DNA of 64,000 bases from Azospirillaceae bacterium (lineage in GTDB: Bacteria; Pseudomonadota; Alphaproteobacteria; Azospirillales; Azospirillaceae), in the NCBI GenBank assembly GCA_028283825.1, contig JAPWJW010000003.1, positions 310,001 to 374,000 of the forward strand, read 5' to 3'. Made by a program: the position numbers and the translations under genes. Positions within the stretch are counted from its first letter, which is position 1, and each line of letters begins with the position of its first letter. This document shows, one piece after another, positions 44,515 through 52,999 of this stretch. Under the pieces are notes generated by a model that was not told the DNA's origin, did no database searches, and was given only the letters and a program-made list of their open reading frames with translations.

Positions 44515-45531
44515 GTGCTTGGAACCATGCTCTATGGCGCGCGCGATGTCCGGTATGTGGACATGCCCGAGCCGAAGATCCTGAAGCCGACCGACGCCAT
44601 CATCCGCCTGGCCGCGACCTGTGTTTGCGGATCGGACCTTTGGCCTTACCGGGGGATCGGCGGTGTCGATGGGCCCAAGGCGATGGGCCATGAATATTGC
44701 GGCATCGTGGAGGAGGTGGGGGCCGAGGTCACCACCGTGAAGCCCGGCCAGTTCGTCGTCGGTTCCTTCTGCATTTCCGACAACACCTGCCCGCATTGCC
44801 AATTCGGTTTCCAGTCCTCCTGCGAACAGCGGGAGTTCATGTCGGGCGCGCAGTCGCCCCTGGCCCGCGTGCCGCTGGCCGACGGCACCCTGGTCGCGCT
44901 GGACAAGGTGCCCGACGACGATCTGATCCCCAGCCTGCTGGCCGTGTCCGACGTGCTGGGCACCGGCTGGTACGCCGCCGACGCGGCATGCGTGCGGCCC
45001 GGTTGTACCGTGGCCGTGGTCGGTGACGGTGCCGTCGGCCTGATGGGTGTGCTGGCGGCCAAGCAGATGGGGGCGGCCCGCATCATCGCCATGAGCCGGC
45101 ATAAGAGCCGCCAGGACCTGGCGCTGGAATTCGGCGCCACGGACATCATTGCCGAACGGGGTGACGACGGCGTGGCCAAGGTCAAGGAACTGACCAGGGG
45201 TGTGGGCGCCGACGCCGTGCTGGAATGTGTCGGCATGCAGGAATCGATGTGGCAGGCCATCAACTGCGCCCGTCCAGGCGCCATGATCGGTTACGTCGGC
45301 GTGCCGCATGGCGTGGAGTTCGACGGGCAGAAGCTGTTCTTCGCACAGAAGGGCCTGATGGGCGGCCCCGCCCCGGTGCGGCGCTTCCTGCCGGACCTGA
45401 TCGATAGGGTGCTGACCCGCAAGATCAACCCGGGCAAGGTCTTCGACCTGACGCTGCCCCTGGCGGACGTGGCCGAAGGCTACCGCGCCATGGATGAGCG
45501 CCGCACCATCAAGACGCTGCTGCGCGTCTGA
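44515..45531 (+). CDS. Zinc-dependent alcohol dehydrogenase (MDR family)
   Basis: A 338-aa medium-chain dehydrogenase. Catalytic zinc ligands are in CVCGSDLWPYRG and the GHE of KAMGHEYCGIV; the structural-zinc loop (DNTCPHCQFGFQSSC) has three closely spaced Cys. The NAD(P)-binding motif is VVGDGAVGLMGVLAA near residue 165. The product resembles threonine-dehydrogenase-like and formaldehyde-dehydrogenase-like oxidoreductases, so the substrate is not determined. GTG at 44515 is used as start because AAGGAAG lies 7 bases before it; ATG 44527 is an alternative. A terminator follows. Confidence 0.9.
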   Translation: MLGTMLYGARDVRYVDMPEPKILKPTDAIIRLAATCVCGSDLWPYRGIGGVDGPKAMGHEYCGIVEEVGAEVTTVKPGQFVVGSFCISDNTCPHCQFGFQSSCEQREFMSGAQSPLARVPLADGTLVALDKVPDDDLIPSLLAVSDVLGTGWYAADAACVRPGCTVAVVGDGAVGLMGVLAAKQMGAARIIAMSRHKSRQDLALEFGATDIIAERGDDGVAKVKELTRGVGADAVLECVGMQESMWQAINCARPGAMIGYVGVPHGVEFDGQKLFFAQKGLMGGPAPVRRFLPDLIDRVLTRKINPGKVFDLTLPLADVAEGYRAMDERRTIKTLLRV

Positions 45532-45541
45532 TCAGCCGATG

Positions 45542-45577
45542 GGGCGGGCGGCTATTGGACCGTCCGCCCTTTTTTTG
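45542..45577 (+). terminator. Rho-independent terminator after the alcohol dehydrogenase gene
   Basis: GGGCGGGCGG and CCGTCCGCCC pair with one mismatch around an 8-base loop, followed by eight T residues (45570-45577). It separates the two dehydrogenase genes, although read-through is possible. Confidence 0.82.
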
Positions 45578-45613
45578 CGGAATGGCACCCGCAGGGGTGG
45601 TGGAGAGATCGAA

Positions 45614-46441
45614 TTGAAAAACGTGATCGTTGTTGTCGGCACCGGCCGGCTGGGCCAGGCCATCGCCCGGCGGGTGGGGGCCGGCAAGCATGTGCTGCTG
45701 GCCGACGTGCGGGAGGAGACCGCGAAGGCGGCGGTCGAACTGTTCCTGGACGCCGGCTTCGAGGCCAGCGCCGCGGTGGTGGACATCGCCTCACGCGACT
45801 CCGTCCAGGCCTTGGTCGAGCGGGCTGCGGCGCTGGGTGACATCACCGGGCTGATCCATGCCGCCGGTGTTTCGCCGTCGATGGCGTCGCCGGAAGTCAT
45901 CCTGAAGGTTGATCTGTACGGCACGGCGATGCTGCTTGAGGAATTCGGCCAGGTCATCGCCCCGGGGGGATCGGCCGTCGTCATCGCGTCGCAGTCGGGC
46001 CACCGCCTGGGCGCCCTCACGGCCGCGCAGGACGAGGCGCTGGCCACCCTGCCGGCGGAGGAGCTTCTGGCGCTGCCCATGCTGCAGCCTGACCAGGTAA
46101 CCGACACGCTGCACGCCTATCAGCTGTCCAAGCGCGCCAACGTCCTGCGGGTCAAGGCGGAGGCCGTGCGGTGGGGCCGGCGCGGCGCCCGTGTCAACGC
46201 GATCAGCCCGGGCATCGTCATCACCCCGCTGGCCCGGCATGAGCTTTCCGGCCCCCGGGGCGAGGGCTACAACCGCATGATCGAACTCAGCCCGGTCGGC
46301 CGGGCGGGAACGCCCGATGAGGTCGGCACCGTGGGTGCCTTGCTGATGGGACCGGACGGCGCCTTCATCACCGGCAGCGACTTCCTGATGGACGGCGGTG
46401 TCACGGCGTCCTTCTTCTATGGGGAGCTGAAGCCCAGCTGA
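45614..46441 (+). CDS. Short-chain dehydrogenase/reductase
   Basis: A 275-aa SDR. The cofactor motif is VVVGTGRLGQAIARR (about residues 4-18), followed by HAAGVSPS, the active-site YQLSK (Tyr and Lys), and NAISPGIVITPLARHEL; the C-terminus ends with the FLMDGGVTAS motif. The frame is open from 45494, but that part crosses the upstream terminator. The true start is most likely the TTG at 45614, which gives (M)KNVIVVVGTG and has GGAG about 8 bases upstream. The substrate is unknown; the pairing with the upstream dehydrogenase suggests a shared alcohol/ketone pathway, by inference only. Confidence 0.88.
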   Translation: MKNVIVVVGTGRLGQAIARRVGAGKHVLLADVREETAKAAVELFLDAGFEASAAVVDIASRDSVQALVERAAALGDITGLIHAAGVSPSMASPEVILKVDLYGTAMLLEEFGQVIAPGGSAVVIASQSGHRLGALTAAQDEALATLPAEELLALPMLQPDQVTDTLHAYQLSKRANVLRVKAEAVRWGRRGARVNAISPGIVITPLARHELSGPRGEGYNRMIELSPVGRAGTPDEVGTVGALLMGPDGAFITGSDFLMDGGVTASFFYGELKPS

Positions 46442-46542
46442 TCCCGGGATGGCGGGCCGGGGGCGCTTCCGGAAAAAGGGATGGCAGCCGCCCGAATTTT
46501 CCTTTGGTTCCGGTGGCTTGGCGCGCGCATGGTCCGGGGGAC

Positions 46543-46565
46543 GCCGCCCGGTCGGGGCGGCTTTT
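46543..46565 (+). terminator. Rho-independent terminator after the SDR gene
   Basis: GCCGCCC (46543-46549) pairs with GGGCGGC (46555-46561) and is followed by TTTT. It lies 100 bases after the SDR stop and 21 bases before the bestrophin start. Confidence 0.7.
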
Positions 46566-46586
46566 GGTTAATCGGGATGCCCCGTC

Positions 46587-47507
46587 ATGATCGTGCGGAA
46601 CCGGCCTGACCTGTTGCGGCTGTTCTTCATCCTGCGGGGGTCCATCGTCCCCCGCATCTTCCCGCAGATGCTGTTCATCTTCGTGCTGTCGGCGGTGGTG
46701 GTGTGGTGTCACACCACGCGGCCGGGGCTGGTGCCGGTGTTCACCGGCGCGCCCTTCACCCTGCTGGGCATCGCGCTGTCGGTGTTCCTGGGCTTCCGCA
46801 ACAGCGCCTGCTACGACCGCTGGTGGGAGGCGCGCAAGGATTGGGGGCAGCTGGTCTACACCTGCCGCGACCTGGCCCGGCAAAGCCTGATCCTGGAGGG
46901 TGATAACGAGGGCCGCGCGGCCCGCCGCCAGCTGCTGCGCCTGGCCATGGCCTTCGCCCATGCCTGCGTCTGCCACCTGCGGCCGGTGGTGGACCAGACC
47001 AAGGCCCGGCGCCACCTGCCGGCCAGCCAGCTGGCGGGGTATGAGGCGTCGCGCAACCGGCCGGATTACGTGCTGCGCCAGATGGGCCAGCTGCTGGCGG
47101 AGCAGCGGATGGAGGGGCGCCTGGGCGACATCCCGTTCAGCGTGCTGGACGCCACCCTGGGCCGCATGTCGGCGGTGCTGGCGGCGTGCGAGCGCATCCG
47201 CAACACGCCGGTGCCGTTCGGCTATACCCTGCTGCTGCACCGCACGGCCTATCTGTTCTGCTTCCTGGTGCCGTTCGGTTTCGCCGACGTGCTGGGCTGG
47301 GGTACGCCCTTCGCCACGGCCTTGGTCGCCTACACCTTCTTCGGCCTGGACGCCCTGGGCGATGAGTTGGAGGAGCCGTTCGGCACCCTGCCCAACGACC
47401 TGCCCATCGAGGCGCTGGCCGACACCATCGAGATCAACCTGCGCGAGGCCCTGGGCGAGACGGACCTGCCGCCCCTGCCGACGCCCCGCGACCATCTGCT
47501 GATGTGA
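46587..47507 (+). CDS. Bestrophin family membrane channel
   Basis: A 306-aa protein of the bacterial bestrophin (UPF0187, YneE) family, which forms pentameric ion channels. Hydrophobic segments at about 25-45, 55-70, 205-225 and 235-255; GIALSVFLGFRNSACYDRWWEARKDWG (split around residues 62-88) is the family signature, and the end carries PFGTLPNDLPIEALADTIE, another conserved motif. Bacterial homologues conduct cations while eukaryotic ones conduct chloride; the selectivity here is not known. Preceded by a terminator, so it is probably its own transcription unit. Confidence 0.9.
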   Translation: MIVRNRPDLLRLFFILRGSIVPRIFPQMLFIFVLSAVVVWCHTTRPGLVPVFTGAPFTLLGIALSVFLGFRNSACYDRWWEARKDWGQLVYTCRDLARQSLILEGDNEGRAARRQLLRLAMAFAHACVCHLRPVVDQTKARRHLPASQLAGYEASRNRPDYVLRQMGQLLAEQRMEGRLGDIPFSVLDATLGRMSAVLAACERIRNTPVPFGYTLLLHRTAYLFCFLVPFGFADVLGWGTPFATALVAYTFFGLDALGDELEEPFGTLPNDLPIEALADTIEINLREALGETDLPPLPTPRDHLLM

Positions 47508-47557
47508 GCCGGCGGTTCCCCCGACCGGTCGGGGGAACCTGCCATGGCGGTGGGTAC

Positions 47558-47917
47558 TCAGTTGGACATCAGCTGGGTTTCCGCCAGGGCGCCGTCCAGG
47601 TTGGCGACGCAGCGCTCATAGCCGTTGGTGCCGGGCAGCAGGCCCACCTGGGCGCAAGCCGTGCGGTCGGTGGGCATGTTCCGGCGTTCGGCCGGCATGG
47701 CCATCGCCAGCGACCGGCTGAGCGTGCTGACGCAAGCGGCGTAGTCGGTGTCGTTGACCGTCAGGCCCAGCGTCTGTTCACAGGTGTGCTGGACGGTCAT
47801 CGTGTCGGTATTCGTCACCGGCATGGCGTTCACGGCCGGGGCGGTGAAGGCGGCGGTGGAGACCAGGGCGACGGCCAGGATGGTCTTGATCGCGCTAGGC
47901 AGAGTCCGGGTGTGCAT
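47558..47917 (-). CDS. Small secreted protein with two Cys-pair repeats
   Basis: A 119-aa product with a Sec signal peptide (MHTRTLPSAIKTILAVALVS, cleavage after VNA near residue 31). The mature part contains two related units: CEQTLGLTVNDTDYAACVSTL and, about 40 residues later, CAQVGLLPGTNGYERCVANL, each with the pattern C...GL......YxxCVxxL. Each unit may form one disulphide-closed helix-turn. No family was recognised. It lies alone between a bestrophin gene and an AHSA1-type gene, convergent with the former. Confidence 0.7.
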   Translation of the reverse strand: MHTRTLPSAIKTILAVALVSTAAFTAPAVNAMPVTNTDTMTVQHTCEQTLGLTVNDTDYAACVSTLSRSLAMAMPAERRNMPTDRTACAQVGLLPGTNGYERCVANLDGALAETQLMSN

Positions 47918-48053
47918 GGCCTAAGCTCCTTTACTTGGCATCGTCTTTCAGGGGATTTGTCTGCTCCCCGTGTCGGGGATGCCTATAAGACGCCGGCCGT
48001 GCTGGTTTATTCCCGAGTACTGAAAATATTTTGAATTTTTGCGAAAGCCCGGC

Positions 48054-48509
48054 TTAGTCTTCCACATCGCCGAGATGCGCGCGAAGATTATGGATCTGGG
48101 CGATCCAGCCGCCCTCGTTCATGCGCAAGGCTTCCGCCCGGCGGGCGCTGGGCAAATTGTCGAAGCCGCTTTCGGTGATGGTCAGGTGGGTGCCGCCGTC
48201 GCGGGGCTCCAGGTGGAATTCCACCTGGGTCGGCTCTTCGTCCGAATAATCGCGCGCCGCATCCACCGCATAGGGATGCCAGGTGTAGGAGAGCAGGCGG
48301 GGCGGCGTCACCGCCACCACCGTCGCCTGCCATTCCACATGCTCGTACCCCGGATAGGTGATGCGGCCTCGCGATTCCTGGCCGGGGACGAAGGGCCCGT
48401 CCAGCTTCACCCGGAACCAGGTGCCGAATTCGACAGGGTCGGATAGGGCCCGCCATACCCGCTCGACCGGAGCGGCCAGTTCCACGTGCTTCTCAATGCG
48501 ATCAGACAT
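48054..48509 (-). CDS. SRPBCC/AHSA1-type protein
   Basis: A 151-aa START-like (helix-grip) protein. The opening IEKHVELAAPVERVWRALSDPVEFGTWF and the later GGTHLTITESGF ... GWIAQIHNLRAHL fit the activator-of-Hsp90-ATPase homologue 1 (AHSA1) domain. Such proteins bind hydrophobic ligands; the function is usually unknown in bacteria. It is last in a run of minus-strand genes that starts with an SrpA-like catalase, but the 48-base gap to the anti-sigma gene leaves its membership in that operon open. Confidence 0.85.
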   Translation of the reverse strand: MSDRIEKHVELAAPVERVWRALSDPVEFGTWFRVKLDGPFVPGQESRGRITYPGYEHVEWQATVVAVTPPRLLSYTWHPYAVDAARDYSDEEPTQVEFHLEPRDGGTHLTITESGFDNLPSARRAEALRMNEGGWIAQIHNLRAHLGDVED

Positions 48510-48557
48510 CCGGCCCTCCAGGGTTGCGCGGCGGTAACCCCCGAAGGCCGGAATGGT

Positions 48558-49364
48558 TCAGATCTTGGCGCGGATCTGCCGGCGCGCCTCATCCGCCAGG
48601 GGATGCAGGGCCTGGGGCGGGGCATCGGCCACCAGGCTGTAGCCCATGCCCTGGTTGCTCCAGGTGACGCCGCCCACCATTTGTCCGGCGGTTTCCTGGC
48701 GGTGTTCGGACATGGGCGCGTCCATGTCCACGGTCATGGGCCGCACCATCATGGCGATGCGGTTGCCGCCGGCGTCGTCATAGAAAAACATGGCGCCGGC
48801 GCCGTGGGCGGTGGCGATCAGCCGGCCGCCCATGAAGCGGTAGCCCGAGGCCGACAGGTCGGGCACGGCGACCGGCCGATCCAGGCGCTTGGACACCCAT
48901 TGCAGCAGTTGCTGTTCCTCGCCGGCGCGCATTTCCACCGGCCGCAGGCTGTCGGCGGCATAGACGCGGTAGTTGTCCATGGCCTCCTGCGTCAGGGCGT
49001 TGACGCCGCTCAGCGGCGCCTTGGCCGCCATGCCGTGCATGGACCAGCCGCCGGCCCCACCCACCACCAGCAGCAGCACGGCGGCGGCGAGGTTGCGCCA
49101 GGGGCCAGCCCAGGCGCGCGCCTGCCGGTCGCGCCGCGCCTCGATCAGGCGGGCCAGGTTCAGGCTGTCGGGCACCGGTGCGTCCACGATGGGGGCCAGC
49201 GCCTCACGCAGGGCCGCGCGCTGCAGGGTGTACGTTGCCACGCGCTGTGCCGCCTCGGCATGGCGGGCTAGGTAATCTTCGATCTCCGCCCGGCGCCCGG
49301 CGTCCAGGGCGCCATCGACATAGGCCTGCAAGTCTTCCTCGGTGATGGGGCGACCCGCGTTCAT
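48558..49364 (-). CDS. Membrane anti-sigma factor
   Basis: A 268-aa protein encoded immediately after, and overlapping by 4 bases, the ECF sigma gene. An N-terminal helical sigma-binding region (ITEEDLQAYVDGALDAGRRAEIEDYLARH) resembles the anti-sigma domain but without the zinc ligands Cys-x2-Cys. One transmembrane helix (about 92-108, LAAAVLLLVVGGAGG) is followed by a periplasmic domain of about 150 residues. Presumably it holds the sigma factor at the membrane until an envelope or oxidative signal arrives. The role is inferred from the gene pair and topology. Confidence 0.85.
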   Translation of the reverse strand: MNAGRPITEEDLQAYVDGALDAGRRAEIEDYLARHAEAAQRVATYTLQRAALREALAPIVDAPVPDSLNLARLIEARRDRQARAWAGPWRNLAAAVLLLVVGGAGGWSMHGMAAKAPLSGVNALTQEAMDNYRVYAADSLRPVEMRAGEEQQLLQWVSKRLDRPVAVPDLSASGYRFMGGRLIATAHGAGAMFFYDDAGGNRIAMMVRPMTVDMDAPMSEHRQETAGQMVGGVTWSNQGMGYSLVADAPPQALHPLADEARRQIRAKI

Positions 49365-49909
49365 TTCACTCTCCTGAAGATCGAGGCGCCGAAATTGGGG
49401 CGGTGGATGGTGGCGCCCGCCGGCTCCCCCTCCATGTGTTGCGCCAGCTTTTCCCGTGCCCGCGCCAGGCGGGACATGACGGTGCCGATGGGGATGTCCA
49501 GCACGCGCGCGGCCTCGGCATAGGACAGGTCCTCCACCGACACCAACAGCAGCACGGCGCGCTGGTCCTCCGGCAGGGTGTCCAGGGCGCGCAGCAGGTC
49601 GGCATGGCGCAGCGCGTCCTCCTGCGTCGGTGGGCGGCTGAGCGCCGGTTCCGCGACCGCGTCGTCCAGCGCCACCTGGCCGCCGCGCCGCCGGTTCTGG
49701 CGGATGTGGCTGACGGCCAGGTTGTGCAGGATGGTGAACAGCCAGGTGCGGGCGTCGCCGTCCGCCCGGCGCTGGTGCCAGCGGGTGATGGCCCGCTCCA
49801 GGCAGTCCTGCACCAGGTCGTCGGCGGTGGCCGCATCCCGCACCAGCGCCCGCGCGTAGCGGCGCAGGGGCGGGATCAGCGGTTCCACCAGTTGCATCAT
49901 GTCCTTCAT
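49361..49909 (-). CDS. ECF-family RNA polymerase sigma factor
   Basis: A 182-aa extracytoplasmic-function sigma factor. Region 2 (about 12-80): RYARALVRDAATADDLVQDCLERA and ARTWLFTILHNLAVSHIRQ; region 4 (about 110-165): LPEDQRAVLLLVSVEDLSYAEAARVLDIPIGTVMSRLARAREKL. The start at ATG 49909 gives the usual length. It lies between a cytochrome b561 gene and its anti-sigma gene, and the chain of overlapping starts and stops points to one operon with the SrpA-like catalase upstream. That suggests autoregulation of a peroxide-related module, by inference. Confidence 0.93.
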   Translation of the reverse strand: MKDMMQLVEPLIPPLRRYARALVRDAATADDLVQDCLERAITRWHQRRADGDARTWLFTILHNLAVSHIRQNRRRGGQVALDDAVAEPALSRPPTQEDALRHADLLRALDTLPEDQRAVLLLVSVEDLSYAEAARVLDIPIGTVMSRLARAREKLAQHMEGEPAGATIHRPNFGASIFRRVK

Positions 49910-50475
49910 GGCACGCGCCTCTTGGCCGCCCTGCCTATCGCCGGGTGCGCCAGCTCGCCATGCTCTGGAACACGCCGTCCTTGAAGATGAAGGCATGCAT
50001 CAGTGCTGCCGACAAGTGGCGCGATGACCACCAGGAACAGGGCGTACGCCAGGTAGGTGTGCAGGTGGCGCAAGCTGGCGTACAGCGCGCGGTCCATTTC
50101 CATCAGCGGCGGCAGGTGCAGCAGGCCGCCCCAGACGATGATGGGATAGCCCCCCGCCGACAGCATGGACCAGCCCACCAAGGGCAGGGCGATCATCAGC
50201 GCGTACAGCACAAGGTGGGAGGCGTGGGCGATGGCCTTCTGCGGCAGCGGCATGGCGGCGGGCAGGGCCGGCGGCGACCGCGTTGCGCGTACGGCCAGGC
50301 GGATGACCACCAGGGCCAGGATGGCGACACCGATGGATTTGTGCAGCGGCACCAGCCAGTTGTGCGCCGGCCCGACGGTGGCGACCATGCCGGCGCCGAT
50401 GAACAGCATGGCGACGATCAGCCCGGCCATCAGCCAGTGCAGGATCCGCGCGGCGGCGGTAAACGTGGGGGTCAT
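49906..50475 (-). CDS. Cytochrome b561 family protein, apparently frameshifted near the C-terminus
   Basis: Di-haem membrane cytochrome of about 185 aa with four helices (about 10-30, 45-62, 88-108, 140-155); His residues at the start (ARILHWLM), in LHKSIGV and in LRHLHTYLAY are expected haem ligands. After LVVIA the encoded frame reads PLVGSTDACLHLQGRR, which is unlike the family. Skipping one base at about 50019-50023 restores a normal ending, AHLSAALMHAFIFKDGVFQSM followed by ASWRTRR and a stop at 49935. So the present frame probably carries a one-base insertion or a sequencing error. The start overlaps the catalase stop by 4 bases. Confidence 0.8.
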   Translation of the reverse strand: MTPTFTAAARILHWLMAGLIVAMLFIGAGMVATVGPAHNWLVPLHKSIGVAILALVVIRLAVRATRSPPALPAAMPLPQKAIAHASHLVLYALMIALPLVGWSMLSAGGYPIIVWGGLLHLPPLMEMDRALYASLRHLHTYLAYALFLVVIAPLVGSTDACLHLQGRRVPEHGELAHPAIGRAAKRRVP

Positions 50476-51584
50476 CGCGCGGTCTCCTTCGGGGCGGGCA
50501 AGGCTGCGTCGTGGGCCAGGGCGCTGATACCAGCCGGCTCACCCGTACGGCGGGTGTAGCCGACGGCGTAGACGGAAGAGCGCGCCGCCAGCAGCGGGTC
50601 GTCGGACGGCGCCACGCCGGCCGGCAGGATGGTGGGGTCGAAATTGACGTCACGGCAGGGGCCGTCATCCTCCGTCACCGCGCGGTCGATGGTCAGGGTG
50701 CCGACCTCCACCCGCTGGCGATCCTCCGGCCAGGCCTTGGTGGCGTCGTCCAACGGGTCGCCTGGGTTGGGCAGCACGATGGACATGTGCCAGGTCAGCG
50801 GCCCCTGGGCCAGGCGGCCCGCCACCTCGTCGAACAGGAAGTCGCGCGGCTGGGTCGCCAGCGTCGCCTTGTCCAATTCCGCGAACGGCGTGTCGGGGGT
50901 GAACACCCAGCGCACCGGGCGCGTCCCGCCCTCGGCATTGGTGAAGCGGAAGGTGTTCACGCTGTTGTAGGTGCCGTTGGCGAAGCTGGAGGGCAGGGGC
51001 GCCTTGGCTAGGTAATCGACGAAGGCCTTGGTTTCCGGATGCTGGGCCATATAGGCCGCCGCCTTGGCCGGGTCCGGCTTGCCGGTGGCGGGATCGGGCG
51101 TGGTCGCCAGCTGGAAATCCAGGAAGGCCTGGGGTGTCGCCACCGGGAAGACGGGCACATGGTTCATGGCCATGCGCCACTGCTCCCCATCCGCTAACTG
51201 GAACTTCAGCGCCAGGCTGTGGAAGACGACACGGCCGTCAGGCGCCATGGGCACGCCGCCGGCCAGGGAAAAGCGGCCGACGACCGGCGTGGTGGTGGGG
51301 CCGAAGATGCCGGCCTTGCTGAGCGCCAGGCCCTGGCCGTTGCCGTCGAAATGCCCGATCACGCACAGGCCCTTGGCATGGGCGCGGCGATACCCTTCAT
51401 GCCGACCGTCGTGGCCCTCCAGCGCGTTGACGATCCGGGCGGGTTTAAGGGCGCCCGGTGTCAGCCAGCCGCCGGCATAGGCGAAGGCGGCGGTGGCGCC
51501 GCCGGCCACCACAGCGATGGCCGCCAGCGGCAGCAGGCTGCGTCGGCTGAGGATGTCTTTGATACCGTAGGAACCTTGCGGCAT
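50472..51584 (-). CDS. SrpA-like catalase family peroxidase
   Basis: A 370-aa protein of the short catalase-related family. The N-terminus has a membrane anchor or signal segment (LSRRSLLPLAAIAVVAGGATAA, about 14-35), with an RR pair that might permit Tat export. The catalase-like core includes the HAKGLCVIGHFDGNGQG segment with the distal His and VNTFRFTNAEGGTRPVRW; such proteins bind haem and act as peroxidases rather than true catalases. The C-terminal VYAVGYTRRTGEP contains the expected proximal Tyr region. It is first of an overlapping gene chain with cytochrome b561, ECF sigma and anti-sigma genes. Confidence 0.88.
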   Translation of the reverse strand: MPQGSYGIKDILSRRSLLPLAAIAVVAGGATAAFAYAGGWLTPGALKPARIVNALEGHDGRHEGYRRAHAKGLCVIGHFDGNGQGLALSKAGIFGPTTTPVVGRFSLAGGVPMAPDGRVVFHSLALKFQLADGEQWRMAMNHVPVFPVATPQAFLDFQLATTPDPATGKPDPAKAAAYMAQHPETKAFVDYLAKAPLPSSFANGTYNSVNTFRFTNAEGGTRPVRWVFTPDTPFAELDKATLATQPRDFLFDEVAGRLAQGPLTWHMSIVLPNPGDPLDDATKAWPEDRQRVEVGTLTIDRAVTEDDGPCRDVNFDPTILPAGVAPSDDPLLAARSSVYAVGYTRRTGEPAGISALAHDAALPAPKETAR

Positions 51585-51702
51585 GGGGCACGCTCCCTGG
51601 AAACAGGTCGGGCCCGTTGCCGGGCCGCCGATATCCAGGTTGACGCTGGCGCCGCCGGTTTATTCCCGGCGCCCCAAAACTTTTTCTGATTTTCTTTCGA
51701 TA

Positions 51703-51800
51703 GGCCCCGACCGGGGCCGCCGGAGATTTCCGGGGAGCCGTAGGCGGACCGGAAATCGAGGATAAGCCAAAGGCGCGGACGCGCCTGCCGGCGCCTGAGG
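51703..51800 (-). repeat. Dispersed three-hairpin intergenic element, copy 5
   Basis: Minus-strand copy. Hairpin 1: AGGCGC with GCGCCT (51771-51786). Hairpin 2: GATTTCC with GGAAATC (51725-51757). Hairpin 3: GGCCCC with GGGGCC around a 4-base loop (51703-51718), perfect. It begins 8 bases after the stop of the MFS gene, in the same direction, and ends about 120 bases before the catalase gene. Confidence 0.8.
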
Positions 51801-51808
51801 AACAAGAA

Positions 51809-52999
51809 TTAATGCGCGAAGCTGACCCTGTCTTCGTCACCCTCTTCCGCCGGCAGGCCGGGGTCGGTGGCGGCGGAGAATGCGGTCAGCCCCAGGGCGC
51901 AGACGGCCAGGCCGGCGCCCAGCCAGGGCAGGCTGCCGTATGCGACACCCTGGTCGATGGCGATGCCGCCGAACCAGGCGCCCAGCGCGTTGCCCATGTT
52001 GAAGGCGCCCTGGTTCAGGGTGCTGGCCAGGTTGGGCGCGCCCCGCGCCTGGTCCACCACCCGCATCTGCAGGGGGGACCCGACGGAGAAGGCGGCGATG
52101 CCCCACAGCACCAAGGTGGGCACCGCACTGATCACGGTGGCGCTGGTCCACACCAGGGCCACCAGGATCAGGGCGATGATGCCGAAGGTGGTCATGACCA
52201 CCGGCATCATCTTCCAGTCGGCCAGCCGCCCGCCCAGCAGGTTGCCCACCGTCAGCCCCACGCCGAACAGCAGCAGGACATAGGTCACCTGGTCCGGCGT
52301 CAGGCCGGTCACGTGCTCCAGCAAGGGCGTGATGTAGGTCAGCACGCTGAACAGGCTGGCCGAGGAGATGACGCTGATCAGCATGGCCATGATGACCTGC
52401 GGCCGGGCCAGTACGCGGAATTCACCCAGCAGGCCGCCGGCGCTGCCGCCGGGCAGGTTCTTCGGCAACCAGATGGTCAGCGCCGTGGCGGCGACCAGGC
52501 CAATGATGACCACGGCCCAGAAGGTGGCGCGCCAGCCCAGCTCATGCCCCAGGGCGGTGCCCAGCGGCACGCCCAGCACGTTGGCGAGCGTGAGGCCGGA
52601 GAACATCAGGGCCACGGCCTGCGCCCGGCGGTGGCGCGGCACCAGGCCGGAGGCGACCACGGCACCGATGCCGAAGAAGGTGCCGTGCGACAGGGCGGTG
52701 ACGATACGCGCCGCCATCAGCAGGCCGTAGGTGGGGGCCAGCGCGCAGAACAGGTTGCCGATGATGAAGATGCCCATCAGGCCGATCAGCGCCCGCTTGC
52801 GCGGCAGCCGTGCCGTCGCCACCGCCAGCAGCGGGGCGCCCACCACCACGGCGAGCGCGTATGCGGTGACCAGCATGCCGGCCTTGGGAATGCTGACGCC
52901 CAGATCCTGCGCCAGATCCGGCAGCATGCCCATGATGACGAATTCGGTGGTGCCGATGCCGAAAGAGGCGATGGCGAGGGCAAGCAGCGGCAGGGGCAC
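51809..52999 (-). CDS. MFS efflux transporter (DHA1 family)
   Basis: A 396-aa, twelve-helix major facilitator. The opening LALAIASFGIGTTEFVIMGMLPDLAQDLG is the hallmark of the AraJ/YdhP-like drug or sugar exporters; the second helix contains VGAPLLAVATARLPRKRALI (motif A region) and SHGTFFGIGAVVAS lies in helix 5. The substrate is unknown. The gene is read away from a nested inverted repeat at 53070-53099 that may be an operator. A hairpin repeat copy follows its stop. Confidence 0.9.
   Translation of the reverse strand: MPLPLLALAIASFGIGTTEFVIMGMLPDLAQDLGVSIPKAGMLVTAYALAVVVGAPLLAVATARLPRKRALIGLMGIFIIGNLFCALAPTYGLLMAARIVTALSHGTFFGIGAVVASGLVPRHRRAQAVALMFSGLTLANVLGVPLGTALGHELGWRATFWAVVIIGLVAATALTIWLPKNLPGGSAGGLLGEFRVLARPQVIMAMLISVISSASLFSVLTYITPLLEHVTGLTPDQVTYVLLLFGVGLTVGNLLGGRLADWKMMPVVMTTFGIIALILVALVWTSATVISAVPTLVLWGIAAFSVGSPLQMRVVDQARGAPNLASTLNQGAFNMGNALGAWFGGIAIDQGVAYGSLPWLGAGLAVCALGLTAFSAATDPGLPAEEGDEDRVSFAH

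Noticed and set aside
49906-50030. Programmed ribosomal frameshift in the cytochrome b561 gene
   Set aside because: No slippery heptamer or stimulatory structure is evident; a one-base insertion or sequencing error is simpler.
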